From Acetobacter musti (GTDB lineage: Bacteria; Pseudomonadota; Alphaproteobacteria; Acetobacterales; Acetobacteraceae), in NCBI RefSeq assembly GCF_011516835.1, contig NZ_WOTB01000001.1:186001-250000 (forward strand): 64,000 bases of DNA. Direction: 5' to 3'. A program made the translations under genes and the position numbers. Positions 8,726-17,857 of this stretch are shown here, one piece after another. Numbering within the stretch: the first letter of the stretch is position 1; each line of letters opens with the position of its first letter. Below the pieces are notes generated by a model. It did no database searches and was not told where the DNA came from. It was given only the letters and a program-made list of their open reading frames with translations.

Positions 8726-9694
8726 ATGGCGACACGTTCTGTTCTTGCCGGTTTTGGCAGTTATCTTCCCCGACGTGTTGTGTCGAACGATGAGCTTGCG
8801 CAGAAACTTGATACTTCTGATCAGTGGATTCGTGAGCGAACAGGAATCGGTCAGAGGCATATAGTCAGTGAGGGCGAAACGGCAGTCAGTATGGCGGCCG
8901 AAGCCGCCAGGGCCGCCCTCAAATTCGCTAAAATCCCGGCTGAAGACGTTGACGCTGTCCTTGTGGCGACATCGACTCCTGACCAGATATTCCCGGCGAC
9001 AGCAGTTCGTGTGTTGAATGAACTGAATGTTAAAAATGGATTTGGATTTGATATTGCCGCTGCATGTTCGGGGTTTATTTACGCTCTTTCGACCGCCGAT
9101 GCATTTATTCGTGCTGGTCAGGCGAAGTGTATTATTGTGATTGGCAGTGAGGTCTACTCGCGAATTCTTGACTGGTCTGATCGGGGAACGGCTGTTCTCT
9201 TTGGAGACGGGGCAGGAGCTGTCGTGCTGAAGGCCTGTGATGATTCAAATGACCAGCGGGGCCTGATAGCAACGCATCTTCATGCGGATGGAGCGACAGG
9301 TGATCTGCTCTATGTTGACGGTGCACTGGGGCAGCCCGAACACTCGGGTTTTCTGAAGATGAGCGGCCGCGATGTGTTTCGCCACGCTGTTTCCAAACTC
9401 TCGTCATCCATGGACGAGGCTCTTGAAGATTCAGGTCTGACTTATGCCGATGTGACCTGGCTTGTACCTCATCAGGCAAATATTCGAATTATTGAAGGTG
9501 TTGCCCGAAAGCTTGCTCTTCCTATGGAGCGCGTGGTTGTAACGGTAGACCGCCACGCGAATACGTCTGCGGCATCAATTCCTCTTGCCTTGGATGAGGC
9601 GGTGCGTGATGGCAGAATTAAATCGGGCGATTTAATTCTGATGGAAGCGCTTGGTGGTGGGTTGACATGGGGATCCGCTCTCGCGCGTCTGTGA
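8726..9694 (+). CDS. fabH: Beta-ketoacyl-ACP synthase III
   Basis: 322 residues from the ATG at 8726 (MATRSVLAGFGSYLPRRVVS). An upstream in-frame start at 8603 would overlap plsX and add non-family sequence. The catalytic triad is complete: C114 in AAACSGF, H249 in VPHQAN and N279 in DRHANTSAAS. FabH condenses acetyl-CoA with malonyl-ACP to start type II fatty-acid synthesis. It follows plsX and precedes ihfA. Confidence 0.96.
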   Translation: MATRSVLAGFGSYLPRRVVSNDELAQKLDTSDQWIRERTGIGQRHIVSEGETAVSMAAEAARAALKFAKIPAEDVDAVLVATSTPDQIFPATAVRVLNELNVKNGFGFDIAAACSGFIYALSTADAFIRAGQAKCIIVIGSEVYSRILDWSDRGTAVLFGDGAGAVVLKACDDSNDQRGLIATHLHADGATGDLLYVDGALGQPEHSGFLKMSGRDVFRHAVSKLSSSMDEALEDSGLTYADVTWLVPHQANIRIIEGVARKLALPMERVVVTVDRHANTSAASIPLALDEAVRDGRIKSGDLILMEALGGGLTWGSALARL

Positions 9695-9779
9695 CCGTCT
9701 CAGTGATGCCGATACCTGACGAACATATGTGAGAAACGGAACGAATTGACCTGCCGTATCAGCGTGTTACGATAGAGGT

Positions 9780-10073
9780 ATGAGCACTGTCACGCGCGCT
9801 GGTCTGGCGGAACAAATCTACACTCAGGTGGGGTTGTCGCGGATTGAATCTGTGGCTTTCTTGGAGACTGTTCTGGAAACCATGGCCAGGGCCCTGGAGA
9901 GTGGGGATTCGGTTAAAATAAGTGGATTCGGAACATTTATGCTTCGTCGTAAAGGACGTCGTAGTGGCAGAAATCCCAAAACGGGGATGGAAATTCCGAT
10001 CCTTCCCCGATCTGTTATTGTCTTTCGTCCGAGTCAGATTTTGCGCGCGCGCGCCAATGGCGCTCGAGAATGA
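9780..10073 (+). CDS. ihfA: Integration host factor subunit alpha
   Basis: 97 residues of the HU/IHF fold: an N-terminal helical region, then [25 protein letters not shown] with the DNA-bending beta-arm proline region and the [12 protein letters not shown] end. IHF alpha pairs with IHF beta to bend DNA at specific sites. The next gene overlaps it by four bases (ATGA), the usual ihfA-merR coupling in Alphaproteobacteria. Confidence 0.92.
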   Translation: MSTVTRAGLAEQIYTQVGLSRIESVAFLETVLETMARALESGDSVKISGFGTFMLRRKGRRSGRNPKTGMEIPILPRSVIVFRPSQILRARANGARE

Positions 10074-10654
10074 GGGAAAATCCGGACACTGAAGCTGTCA
10101 GTCAGTCTGTGTCAGTTCCTCAGACTTGGAGTGACGATGATACCGGTGCTCGGAATAATAAAGGGCCAATGGCATTTCGTACGATCAGCGAGGTCGCTGA
10201 CGAACTGAAGGTTCCGCAACATGTGCTTCGATTCTGGGAAGCGCGTTTTGAGCAGGTCCGTCCGCTTAAAAGAGGTGGCGGCCGCCGGTATTATCGCCCT
10301 GCAGACGTGGAATTACTAAGACGCATCGCAACCCTTCTTTATATAAAAGGCTACACCATAAAGGGTGTGCAGCGGGTATTGCGTGAGGAAGGAAGCAGCC
10401 CGATTGACACGGATGACTCGGTTTCGGGTGCGGATAATGAGAATGTGCGAACATTATGTGACGAAGCCGGCGCATCTTCACATTTGCTTCAAAGTTATAA
10501 ATATAAAGCTTTCGAAGCAGGTATCAGCGATAGTTTGGTGTCTCTGCCTGAGCCTCAATATATTTATGAAGATAACAAACGACTTCGGCAAAGTCTGTTA
10601 GGTGTACTGACAGAGCTTCATACTCTTAAAGTTTTTTTGATTAAATCTGAATGA
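10070..10654 (+). CDS. MerR-family transcriptional regulator
   Basis: 194 residues. A poorly conserved N-terminal 34-residue stretch leads into a MerR helix-turn-helix ([20 protein letters not shown], then [20 protein letters not shown] and [17 protein letters not shown]). The C-terminal part is variable, and no metal-binding cysteine cluster typical of metal-sensing MerR proteins is visible. It is translationally coupled to ihfA through ATGA. The target is unknown. Confidence 0.82.
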   Translation: MRENPDTEAVSQSVSVPQTWSDDDTGARNNKGPMAFRTISEVADELKVPQHVLRFWEARFEQVRPLKRGGGRRYYRPADVELLRRIATLLYIKGYTIKGVQRVLREEGSSPIDTDDSVSGADNENVRTLCDEAGASSHLLQSYKYKAFEAGISDSLVSLPEPQYIYEDNKRLRQSLLGVLTELHTLKVFLIKSE

Positions 10655-10863
10655 TTTTTGGATGACTTCATATTTAATTTTATAGCTTGCTTCAGGTTTT
10701 TGTGTTCATAAAAATTAGGTGTGTAGCAATCTGAAATGCGATATTTTGTTCAGCAATCAAATTGGCATCTGAGATTAAGCGACAGTCTTATTTTGAATAT
10801 GAATATCCGTGAGATAGTTGTCTCCACCTGAAAGTCCTGCTAAACGCCAGTATCGCAAACGGA

Positions 10864-10937
10864 CGGGCAGTAGCGCAGCCTGGTAGCGCATCAGTCTGGG
10901 GGACTGGGGGTCGTGGGTTCGAATCCCGCCTGCCCGA
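10864..10937 (+). tRNA. tRNA-Pro (anticodon GGG)
   Basis: A 74-nt cloverleaf can be drawn by hand: acceptor CGGGCAG/CTGCCCG with discriminator A, a D arm, anticodon stem TCAGT/ACTGG with loop CTGGGGG giving anticodon GGG at 10898-10900, and T arm with GGTTCGAATCC. The first pair is C-G, as in other bacterial tRNA-Pro. CCA is not encoded. Confidence 0.95.
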
Positions 10938-11546
10938 TATTATTCCGGCCGTTTGAGTAATATGAAGAAGTAATAACAGAAGGCTCTGGATTTACGGGGG
11001 CTTCTGTTTTTCTGAGTATATTGTTTATAATTCAGAAAAATAAGTAATGCAATTTTTTCAGGTAAAAATTAGTCTGGAAAGTATTGTGAATATTTCTATG
11101 TAACACAGAAATTCATATTAAAATATTTGACTGGTGGTATCTGGTTTCTGATTTTATTGGGTGTCGGCCGGCCCATTAACTCTCTACATTTTTGAGTGGA
11201 AGCGATAAGGAGCTATATCAATAGCCATCTCGTTTGACGTGAAGGCATTTGGAAAAACATCATAAGTCAGACTTGATGAAAAGCTCTCATGAAGATGATA
11301 CTTTCAGGCATATCCGGGACGATAACCATAGACAATTCGAGGATCACTTCATCGTTTTCGCATCTGTATATAATTTTAAATGATACTTCAAAATATTCAG
11401 TGACCGCATCTTGTGCAGATTTATGCGGGGTTACCAGATTTTGAGGCCTGACTGACTTTTCGTCAGTTTCGATTTCCGAAATCCAAAATCAGGTAAGACG
11501 TAAGGCACTTGCAATTATCAGATTTTATCCTTCATAGTTCCTCAGC
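10938..11546. other. Non-coding region between tRNA-Pro and the FMN riboswitch
   Basis: About 600 bp, AT-rich, with no credible reading frame on either strand. Besides the possible terminator near its left end I see no repeat or RNA motif. The promoter of the riboflavin operon should lie just upstream of 11547. Confidence 0.5.
10976..11011 (+). terminator. Possible terminator after tRNA-Pro
   Basis: Stem ACAGAAG (10976-10982) pairs with CTTCTGT (11001-11007), followed by a T run. The loop is long (18 nt), so the terminator is modest, but its place 40 bp after the tRNA fits. Confidence 0.45.
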
Positions 11547-11690
11547 GTTCTCGGGGCGGGGTGAGATTCCCCACCGGCGGTAAATCGGTCATTCATGTCC
11601 GAAAGCCCGCGAGCGGTTCGTCTTAGCTGACGAATTTAGCTGATCCGGTGAAAATCCGGAGCCGACGGTATAGTCCGGATGAAAGAGAAC
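11547..11690 (+). promoter_or_regulatory. FMN riboswitch (RFN element)
   Basis: All landmarks of the RFN element are present: the closing stem GTTCTC (11547) with GAGAAC (end 11690), the segment GGGGCGGGGTGAGATTCCCC followed by ACCGGCGGTAA, AAGCCCGCGAG, a variable arm, GATCCGGTGAAAATCCGG, then AGCCGACGGTATAGTCCGG and ATGAAAG. It binds FMN and switches off downstream riboflavin genes. ribD starts about 100 nt later. A small hairpin CAGGA-G-TCCTG around 11701-11711 lies between element and gene and may take part in the switch; this last point is inference. Confidence 0.95.
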
Positions 11691-11790
11691 ATTGGAACTG
11701 TCAGGAGTCCTGTACAAGGATTTTTGGCATGTTTCCTGTGTGTCGCCCTGAATCGACGTGTCGTATTGTGTCGGACTGGCGAGCATCAGC

Positions 11791-12852
11791 ATGGTGGAAA
11801 GCCCTTATTACAACTTTATCGTGGAAGCCTTCAGGGCTGCGCTCGCTGAAGCATGTCGCTTTGTTGGCGCGACAGCTCCAAATCCGCCTGTCGGCTGCGC
11901 GCTGCTGGATAATCGGGGAAATGTTTTATCGGTCGGGGCACATCAGCGTGCGGGAAAGCTGCATGCTGAGGCTCTGGCGCTGAAGCAATGCGCAGCACTC
12001 GGTTTAACGCACCTTATCGACACAGCGGTTGTAACGCTTGAGCCCTGTAATCACACGGGAAGGACTCCTCCGTGCAGTGAAGCCCTACTGGCGACACCGG
12101 TAAAAACTGTCTGGATAGGATGTTCGGATCCTAATCCGGATGTTGCTGGCGGAGGCGCCGCCCGGCTGCGTTCCGCCGGACGCGAAGTACGCTGGATAAG
12201 CGAGATTTCGGGGATCCGGCCAGAGGCGATGCTGATTGCTGAAGAATGTTGCGGGCTGATCGCACCGTTTCAGAAACGAAGTGTATTGGGCGAGGCGTGG
12301 CTCACGATTAAACAGGCAGTCGACGCTAATGGATCTATGATTCCACCTCCCGGACAAAAAACGTTTACGTCTTCAGGCGCGCTTGAACTTGCTCATCAGC
12401 TTCGTCGTTCCGCTGATGCGATTGTGACGGCTCCGGGCACTATTCTGGCTGATTTGCCGCGACTTGATGTCAGGCACATCGAGGATCATGCAGAGCGGCG
12501 CCGCCTGTTACTGATCTGCAGTCGGAGCCGGAACGTTCCGAAAGACTGGCTTGACGGAGCCCATAAGCGTTTTGACGTTTTGTGGTGCTCTAAGGTGGAA
12601 GATGCTCCTCGTCTTCTCGCGGAAAATGGAGCGATGTGGGCGCTTGTTGAAGCTGGTCCATCTCTCCTCTCCGCAATTGCCGAGCGAAAGTTATGGGATG
12701 ACTGGTTGCGTATCGAAGTGAATCCAGACGGCTCAGAGTGCGTGAGCGTAGAGAGACGGCATAAAGTAACGCCGATGTGGCTTCTTCCCGGGCTAATGAC
12801 CTCAGCGCCGTCAAAGGCATATGTGAGTAATTGTGTCGTCGGGCAGGTATGA
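11791..12852 (+). CDS. ribD: Bifunctional deaminase/reductase RibD
   Basis: 353 residues from the ATG at 11791; an in-frame GTG at 11758 would add 11. The deaminase domain (about 7-150) has the zinc site H58-A-E60 and C86...C95 in EPCNHTGRTPPC. The reductase domain (about 165-353) starts at WLTIKQAVDANGSM and is somewhat short and divergent. RibD deaminates the GTP cyclohydrolase II product and then reduces its ribosyl side chain. It is the first gene behind the FMN riboswitch, with ribE, ribBA and ribH following. Confidence 0.93.
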   Translation: MVESPYYNFIVEAFRAALAEACRFVGATAPNPPVGCALLDNRGNVLSVGAHQRAGKLHAEALALKQCAALGLTHLIDTAVVTLEPCNHTGRTPPCSEALLATPVKTVWIGCSDPNPDVAGGGAARLRSAGREVRWISEISGIRPEAMLIAEECCGLIAPFQKRSVLGEAWLTIKQAVDANGSMIPPPGQKTFTSSGALELAHQLRRSADAIVTAPGTILADLPRLDVRHIEDHAERRRLLLICSRSRNVPKDWLDGAHKRFDVLWCSKVEDAPRLLAENGAMWALVEAGPSLLSAIAERKLWDDWLRIEVNPDGSECVSVERRHKVTPMWLLPGLMTSAPSKAYVSNCVVGQV

Positions 12853-12860
12853 GAAGCAAT

Positions 12861-13478
12861 ATGTTTTCAGGAATTATTGAAAATCAGGGTGAAGTGGCTT
12901 CGGTTGAGACCGGAAATGCCTCGTGTATTCTCGAAATTGATACAGGTATGACGGATGTTATTCCCGGCGAAAGTATTGCTGTGAATGGCGTCTGTCTGAC
13001 TGCCACTGATATTGGAGACACCGGGCGTGTCCGTTTTTTCGTCAGTGCGGAATCTCTGGACAGGACAGCATTCGGCCGTCTTCAGCCCGGTGGAACGGTT
13101 AATCTGGAGCGTGCAATAACCCCGACAACGCGATTGTCAGGTCATATGGTCCAGGGACATGTCGATGGCGTTGCGAAACTCGTTTCGGTTGATTTCGTCG
13201 GTGACGCCCGGAAGGTCGTGTTTTCGGTTCCGGCTGCATTGCGACGCTACATGGTTGAAAAAGGTTCGGTTACGCTTGATGGAATCAGCCTGACGCTTAA
13301 CGAAGTTGGCTCTCCGGTGGCCGGACTGGCGGGAGGTGAGTGTTTCACGATTGCGGTGATGATTATCCCGCATACCTGGGATCATACGACGCTTGGTACT
13401 CTTGAGCCGGGTGATCCCGTGAATGTCGAAGTCGATGTAATCGCAAAATATGTGGAGAGCATATGTCAGTATCGGTGA
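12861..13478 (+). CDS. ribE: Riboflavin synthase alpha chain
   Basis: 205 residues from [12 protein letters not shown], the classic N-terminus. Two lumazine-binding repeats are visible, each with the VNGVCLT / [11 protein letters not shown] signature and the [13 protein letters not shown] linker. It dismutates two 6,7-dimethyl-8-ribityllumazine molecules into riboflavin. An ATG at 12849 overlaps the ribD stop (ATGA) and would add MRSN; coupling may use it. The gene ends inside ribBA (16-base overlap). Confidence 0.93.
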   Translation: MFSGIIENQGEVASVETGNASCILEIDTGMTDVIPGESIAVNGVCLTATDIGDTGRVRFFVSAESLDRTAFGRLQPGGTVNLERAITPTTRLSGHMVQGHVDGVAKLVSVDFVGDARKVVFSVPAALRRYMVEKGSVTLDGISLTLNEVGSPVAGLAGGECFTIAVMIIPHTWDHTTLGTLEPGDPVNVEVDVIAKYVESICQYR

Positions 13479-14797
13479 AACGAGCGGTGCCGGCATCGCT
13501 CGCGCGTGCGGTTGAGGCAATCCGGGCCGGCCGGATGGTTATTATGGTGGATGACGAAGATCGCGAGAACGAAGGCGATCTGGTTATGGCTGCCGAATTC
13601 ATGACACCGGCAGCAATGAACTTCATGGTGACATATGGTCGCGGTCTGGTGTGTCTTCCGCTCACGCCGGAACGTGTTGACCAGCTGGAACTGCCGATGA
13701 TGACGCGGGTCAATACGGCGCCACGAGGAACTGCTTTTACGGTTTCGATTGAGGCGACTGAGGGCGTTACTACGGGTATTTCGGCGTATGATCGGGCGCA
13801 GACGGTTCTTACGGCTGTTGCTCCTGAAGCAAAATCATCGGATCTGGTGTCACCAGGGCATATTTTTCCGCTTCGTGCGGCGCCTGGGGGCGTGCTTGAG
13901 CGCAACGGACATACTGAAGGATCAATTGATCTTGCCTTGCTGGCCGGATGTCGTCCGGCTGCCGTGATCTGTGAGATTATGAGTGCAGACGGCACAATGG
14001 CCCGTCGGCCCGAACTCGAAGTTTTTGGGGCCGAACATGGTCTGCCCATTGTGTCTATTGCCGAACTTTGTGACTGGATCGGTCAGCACGGCAAAAGTCC
14101 GGTCGAAACAGGTGAAATCGACTCTGCAGCGATTTTACCCTCGGTGCTTTTGGATGCAGTAAACGGCGCACAACCTGCGTTGACTGCCGAAGTGGCGGAA
14201 GCCGCGCTGCCTGGGGTGTTTGGCGGCAATGATCTCATTATCCATGCTTTCCGGGACGGAGAGGGCATCGAGCATGTTGCTCTCGTAAAGGGAAATCTTT
14301 CCGAATCTGACAATGTGCCTCTTGTACGTCTCCACTCGGAGTGTCTGACCGGGGATGCGCTGGGATCATTACGGTGCGACTGCGGGGCTCAACTCCAGAC
14401 TGCTTTGCGGAAAATCAGCGAAGCCGACAGTGGTGTGCTGATATATCTGCGAGGTCATGAGGGACGGGGCATTGGTCTGGGCAATAAGATTCGCGCCTAT
14501 GCATTACAGGATCAGGGGCTGGATACGATTGATGCCAATCATCGGCTGGGGTTTGTGGCGGATGCCCGGGACTGGTCATCCGCAGCATCGATTCTGAGGG
14601 ATCTCGGTGTCGGTACCCTGGATCTCATGACGAATAATCCGGAAAAAGTCCGTGCGCTCGAAGAGCGAGGCTTTAATGTACGTCAGCGGATCGGACTGGA
14701 TATTCCGCCCAATCCTTTTAATCGGGCGTATCTGGATGCAAAGCGCCGGCGGATGGGTCATTCGCTGAAGGCTGAATCTGTTCGCGCAGGCAAGTAA
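13463..14797 (+). CDS. ribBA: Bifunctional DHBP synthase / GTP cyclohydrolase II
   Basis: 444 residues. The N-terminal DHBP synthase domain (about 1-210) has [14 protein letters not shown], which carries acidic metal-binding residues, and GHIFPLRA and HTEGSIDLA. The GTP cyclohydrolase II domain (about 245-430) has the zinc site in [18 protein letters not shown] and [14 protein letters not shown]. These catalyse the two entry steps of riboflavin synthesis, from ribulose 5-phosphate and from GTP. An interdomain stretch (about 210-245) is not conserved. It overlaps ribE, consistent with coupled translation. Confidence 0.92.
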   Translation: MSVSVKRAVPASLARAVEAIRAGRMVIMVDDEDRENEGDLVMAAEFMTPAAMNFMVTYGRGLVCLPLTPERVDQLELPMMTRVNTAPRGTAFTVSIEATEGVTTGISAYDRAQTVLTAVAPEAKSSDLVSPGHIFPLRAAPGGVLERNGHTEGSIDLALLAGCRPAAVICEIMSADGTMARRPELEVFGAEHGLPIVSIAELCDWIGQHGKSPVETGEIDSAAILPSVLLDAVNGAQPALTAEVAEAALPGVFGGNDLIIHAFRDGEGIEHVALVKGNLSESDNVPLVRLHSECLTGDALGSLRCDCGAQLQTALRKISEADSGVLIYLRGHEGRGIGLGNKIRAYALQDQGLDTIDANHRLGFVADARDWSSAASILRDLGVGTLDLMTNNPEKVRALEERGFNVRQRIGLDIPPNPFNRAYLDAKRRRMGHSLKAESVRAGK

Positions 14798-14850
14798 AAA
14801 TAAGTTTTAACACCGGCTACCGGGAGACCGATTTCTCCGGAAGGATCGCT

Positions 14851-15333
14851 ATGAGCACCCGTTCACCATCTTCTGTTCCTGATCTGCATCTTATACCATC
14901 TCCCCGGCTTGCGCTTGTTGTGAGCCGGTTCAATGAGGATATTACCGGTGGCCTGCGTCACGGGGCTTCTGAATGGCTCTCGGAGCATGGGATCAGTGTC
15001 GCAGAGGAGGACTTTTTTCCGGCCCCCGGTGCGTTTGAACTGCCTCTGCTTGCTCAGACACTGGCCCGTAGCGGCCGGTATGAAGGTGTCATTTGTCTGG
15101 GCTGTGTCATCAAAGGTGATACAGCCCATTTTGAGTTTATCAGTCTCGGGGCGACTGTCGGAATAATGCAGGCCTCTCTGGCTACTGAAACACCGGTCGC
15201 TTTTGGTATTCTTACCACTTACACGGAGTCTCAGGCGATCGAGCGGTCCCGGGAAAATGTTCATAATAAGGGGCGGGAAGCCGCTGCGGCCTGCGTGGAG
15301 TCCATTGCATTGCTTCGCAGGGTTAAAGGCTGA
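14851..15333 (+). CDS. ribH: 6,7-dimethyl-8-ribityllumazine synthase
   Basis: 160 residues with the lumazine synthase pattern: ALVVSRFNEDITGGLRHGA, the PGAFELPLLAQTLA loop, LGCVIKGDTAHFEF with the catalytic His, and PVAFGILTTYTESQAIERS. It joins the products of the RibA/RibD and RibB branches. ATG at 14851 with GGAAGGA upstream. It closes the rib run; nusB, often next in other Proteobacteria, is absent here. Confidence 0.93.
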   Translation: MSTRSPSSVPDLHLIPSPRLALVVSRFNEDITGGLRHGASEWLSEHGISVAEEDFFPAPGAFELPLLAQTLARSGRYEGVICLGCVIKGDTAHFEFISLGATVGIMQASLATETPVAFGILTTYTESQAIERSRENVHNKGREAAAACVESIALLRRVKG

Positions 15334-15442
15334 GGTATTATTTCCGGCAGCATGTGTGTTTCATTCTCTCACCAGATTGCTGAACATGATGGACCGTTGA
15401 TTATTCGGATGTGATAATCGCTGGTGAGGAGACTGATAGGGC

Positions 15443-16453
15443 ATGAAACGACTGACCATCCTTGCATCCGGGCTTGGCATTGGTCTGACCGTGTGGATGC
15501 TGGCCCGGTTTGGGGCAGGGTCGATCCTGGCTCTGGTTGCCGCCGGTGGATGGGGAGTCGTTCTGGCGATCCTTTTCCATAGTCTGCAGGTTTTGTTATC
15601 AGCTTTGTCCTGGCGGGTGATTGGCGGCAGTGAGGGGCAGGATGGTACCGTACTGCATCTGTACGACTATTATGTTCTTCGCTGTGTCCGTGAAGGCGTG
15701 AATAATCTTCTTCCTGTTGCGCAGGTTGGTGGTGAGGTGGTATCGGCGCGTCTTCTCGCACACCGGGGGCTTGGTATGCGGCGTGCTGCGGCCGCGACGA
15801 TCTGCGATCTGACAGTGGAATTGCTTACACAGGTCGCGTTTACAGTAGCCGGACTGGCTGTGCTTTTGTGTCTTGTCAAACGATCTGCGACGACGGATGA
15901 GCTTGTTGAAAGCGGTATCGTCGTCGTCCTGATCGGAATTGCGATTTTTGGCAGTCAGTGGTTCGGGGCAATTTCCATTGTCGAAAAGCTTCTGGTCAGA
16001 ATCGCCGGACATCTGGGATGGAGCGGTGTTGACGGAATCCGGGGGCTGCATGAGGAGATCATGGCGCTCTACAAAACATCCTCGCGCACGATGGCCGCTG
16101 GTGCTGCCCAGTTTGCGGGATGGTCGATCGGTGCGGCTGAGGTCTGCATTATTCTGCATTTTATGGGACACGACCGGTCTCTTGCGACGGGATATGTTAT
16201 CGAAAGCGTCGGTCAGATTGCTAAATCTGCGGCCTTTGCCGTGCCGGGAGGACTGGGCGTGTCGGAAGGGGGATATGTTCTGGTAGGGAGTCTGTTCGGA
16301 CTGCCTCCGACCGTCTCCATTGCTCTGTCACTGATCAAAAGGCTCCGCGAAATTGCGTGGGGTCTGCCTTCTCTGGTCATCTGGCAATGGCTCGAGACGC
16401 ACTGGCGTCCGGAACATGTGATCGGTTCTGCTTCAGGAGCCCATCAGCGGTAA
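15443..16453 (+). CDS. HpnL-like / LPG-synthase-TM family membrane protein
   Basis: 336 residues, mostly hydrophobic, with about seven or eight membrane helices. The segment VRCVREGVNNLLPVAQVGGE fits the motif of the HpnL/YbhN family (lysylphosphatidylglycerol synthase transmembrane region), and AKSAAFAVPGGLGVSEGGYV is the second family signature. HpnL-type proteins are encoded with hopanoid genes in many Proteobacteria and are candidates for hopanoid or lipid handling. No hopanoid gene lies next to it in this window. Exact activity is unknown. Confidence 0.65.
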   Translation: MKRLTILASGLGIGLTVWMLARFGAGSILALVAAGGWGVVLAILFHSLQVLLSALSWRVIGGSEGQDGTVLHLYDYYVLRCVREGVNNLLPVAQVGGEVVSARLLAHRGLGMRRAAAATICDLTVELLTQVAFTVAGLAVLLCLVKRSATTDELVESGIVVVLIGIAIFGSQWFGAISIVEKLLVRIAGHLGWSGVDGIRGLHEEIMALYKTSSRTMAAGAAQFAGWSIGAAEVCIILHFMGHDRSLATGYVIESVGQIAKSAAFAVPGGLGVSEGGYVLVGSLFGLPPTVSIALSLIKRLREIAWGLPSLVIWQWLETHWRPEHVIGSASGAHQR

Positions 16454-16503
16454 GATTATTCCCAGGCGCACCGTCTTCAGGGCGATGACAGGAACACAGG
16501 TTT

Positions 16504-17712
16504 ATGAAGCGGCATTACGAAACTCTGACACCGGAAGGAGTACGGCTGTTTCTGGCTGGGTATGAGACTCTGGCTGTGCGTCTGGGGGGTAAACCAGCGC
16601 AGTGGAACGTCCGGGAAGTCAGTGATGGCAACCTGAACCTCGTCTTTCTGGTGCACGGCCCGGACGGTTCGGTGTGCGTCAAGCAGTCCCTCCCGCATGT
16701 GCGCGTCGATCCCGAATGGCGAATGCCTCTGGACCGCACGGCGTTTGAGGCGGAATGGCTGCGCCGGGCAGAGCGGTTCGCGCCGGGACATGTGCCGGAA
16801 TTTCTATTGTTCGACCCGGATATGTTCGTTCTCGTCATGGAATGTCTCGACGACTTCGTGACACTTCGCCAAGCCCTCGGCGAAGATGCCGACGCCACAG
16901 GTCCGTCGCGTATCATCGCGGAATTCGTCACCCGGATAGCATTTTCGTCCTCTCTTCTGGCAGGAAGACTGGAAGACGTCATGCCGGATATGGCGTTGTT
17001 CGCGCATAACACCACACTGACGCGAATTACGTTCGATCTGGTTCTGTCGGATCCGTTCTGTGTCCATCCCCGTAATCACTGGCTGAGCGAACTGGATCAG
17101 GACGTCATGGCGCTTCAGAATGATCCAGCCATCGCGCGCGCCATGATACGCCTGCAACAGCGTTTTCTGACCTGTCCTCAGGCTCTTCTGCACGGTGATC
17201 TGCACAGCGGCTCGGTCATGGTGCGCGGCGAGCAGGTCCGCGTCATTGACGGAGAATTTTCACTTTACGGGCCGATCGGCTTTGACTGCGGCCTCTATCT
17301 CGCCAACCTCGTACTCGCTCGCGCTGCGGCCAGATCCGATGAACGACGCACCCATCTGGCTGAGGCGATGGAGGTTTTCTGGTCCGGCTTCAGCACGCAC
17401 TTCCTGTCACTCTGGCAGACATGCGCGTTGCGTGGCGATCTGCTTGCAGAAGGGACGTTCGCAGCTTTCCCGTCATTGCTTCACGCGGAAAGGGAACATT
17501 ATCTCAACGGCATCTTTCAGGACATGACCGGTTTCGCGGCAGCGGAGATCATCCGCCGCACGATCGGCTACGCCCAGGTCGCTGATTTCGACCATCTGTC
17601 CGACACGACCGAAAAAGCTGCCCGTCAGCGGGAGGCGCTTACATTTGCGGGAACATTATTGCGGAATCCTCCATTATCGATGACGGAGTTTTCGGTGCGA
17701 CTGGAAGACTGA
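16504..17712 (+). CDS. mtnK: S-methyl-5-thioribose kinase-like protein
   Basis: 402 residues, the length of MtnK. It has a kinase fold with SDGNLNLVFLV (nucleotide-binding strand), VCVKQSLPHVR (Lys), LLHGDLHSGSVMV (catalytic loop) and IDGEFSLYGPIGFDCGLYLAN, where MtnK proteins have an IDPEFAFYGPMGFD-like motif; the Pro is Gly here. MtnK phosphorylates methylthioribose in the methionine salvage pathway. The usual partner mtnA is not adjacent, and the gene stands alone between the HpnL-like gene and a convergent dehydrogenase. Confidence 0.8.
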   Translation: MKRHYETLTPEGVRLFLAGYETLAVRLGGKPAQWNVREVSDGNLNLVFLVHGPDGSVCVKQSLPHVRVDPEWRMPLDRTAFEAEWLRRAERFAPGHVPEFLLFDPDMFVLVMECLDDFVTLRQALGEDADATGPSRIIAEFVTRIAFSSSLLAGRLEDVMPDMALFAHNTTLTRITFDLVLSDPFCVHPRNHWLSELDQDVMALQNDPAIARAMIRLQQRFLTCPQALLHGDLHSGSVMVRGEQVRVIDGEFSLYGPIGFDCGLYLANLVLARAAARSDERRTHLAEAMEVFWSGFSTHFLSLWQTCALRGDLLAEGTFAAFPSLLHAEREHYLNGIFQDMTGFAAAEIIRRTIGYAQVADFDHLSDTTEKAARQREALTFAGTLLRNPPLSMTEFSVRLED

Positions 17713-17857
17713 ACCGGAAGGGACATTCGGACTCTGTTCGGACAAGGAAAAGCGCGCAGATATTTGTAAACCATTTTGTTAAATAAATCAGGATGCAGGA
17801 AGCGTTGTGTATAGCATGGCGTCACGTAATGAACATCCTGTCAGACCGGCCTGTCTC

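Noticed and set aside
17765-17790. TGTAAACC sequence after mtnK as another TetR or LacI operator
   Set aside because: Only a short half-match and it lies between two convergent gene ends, where an operator is not expected.
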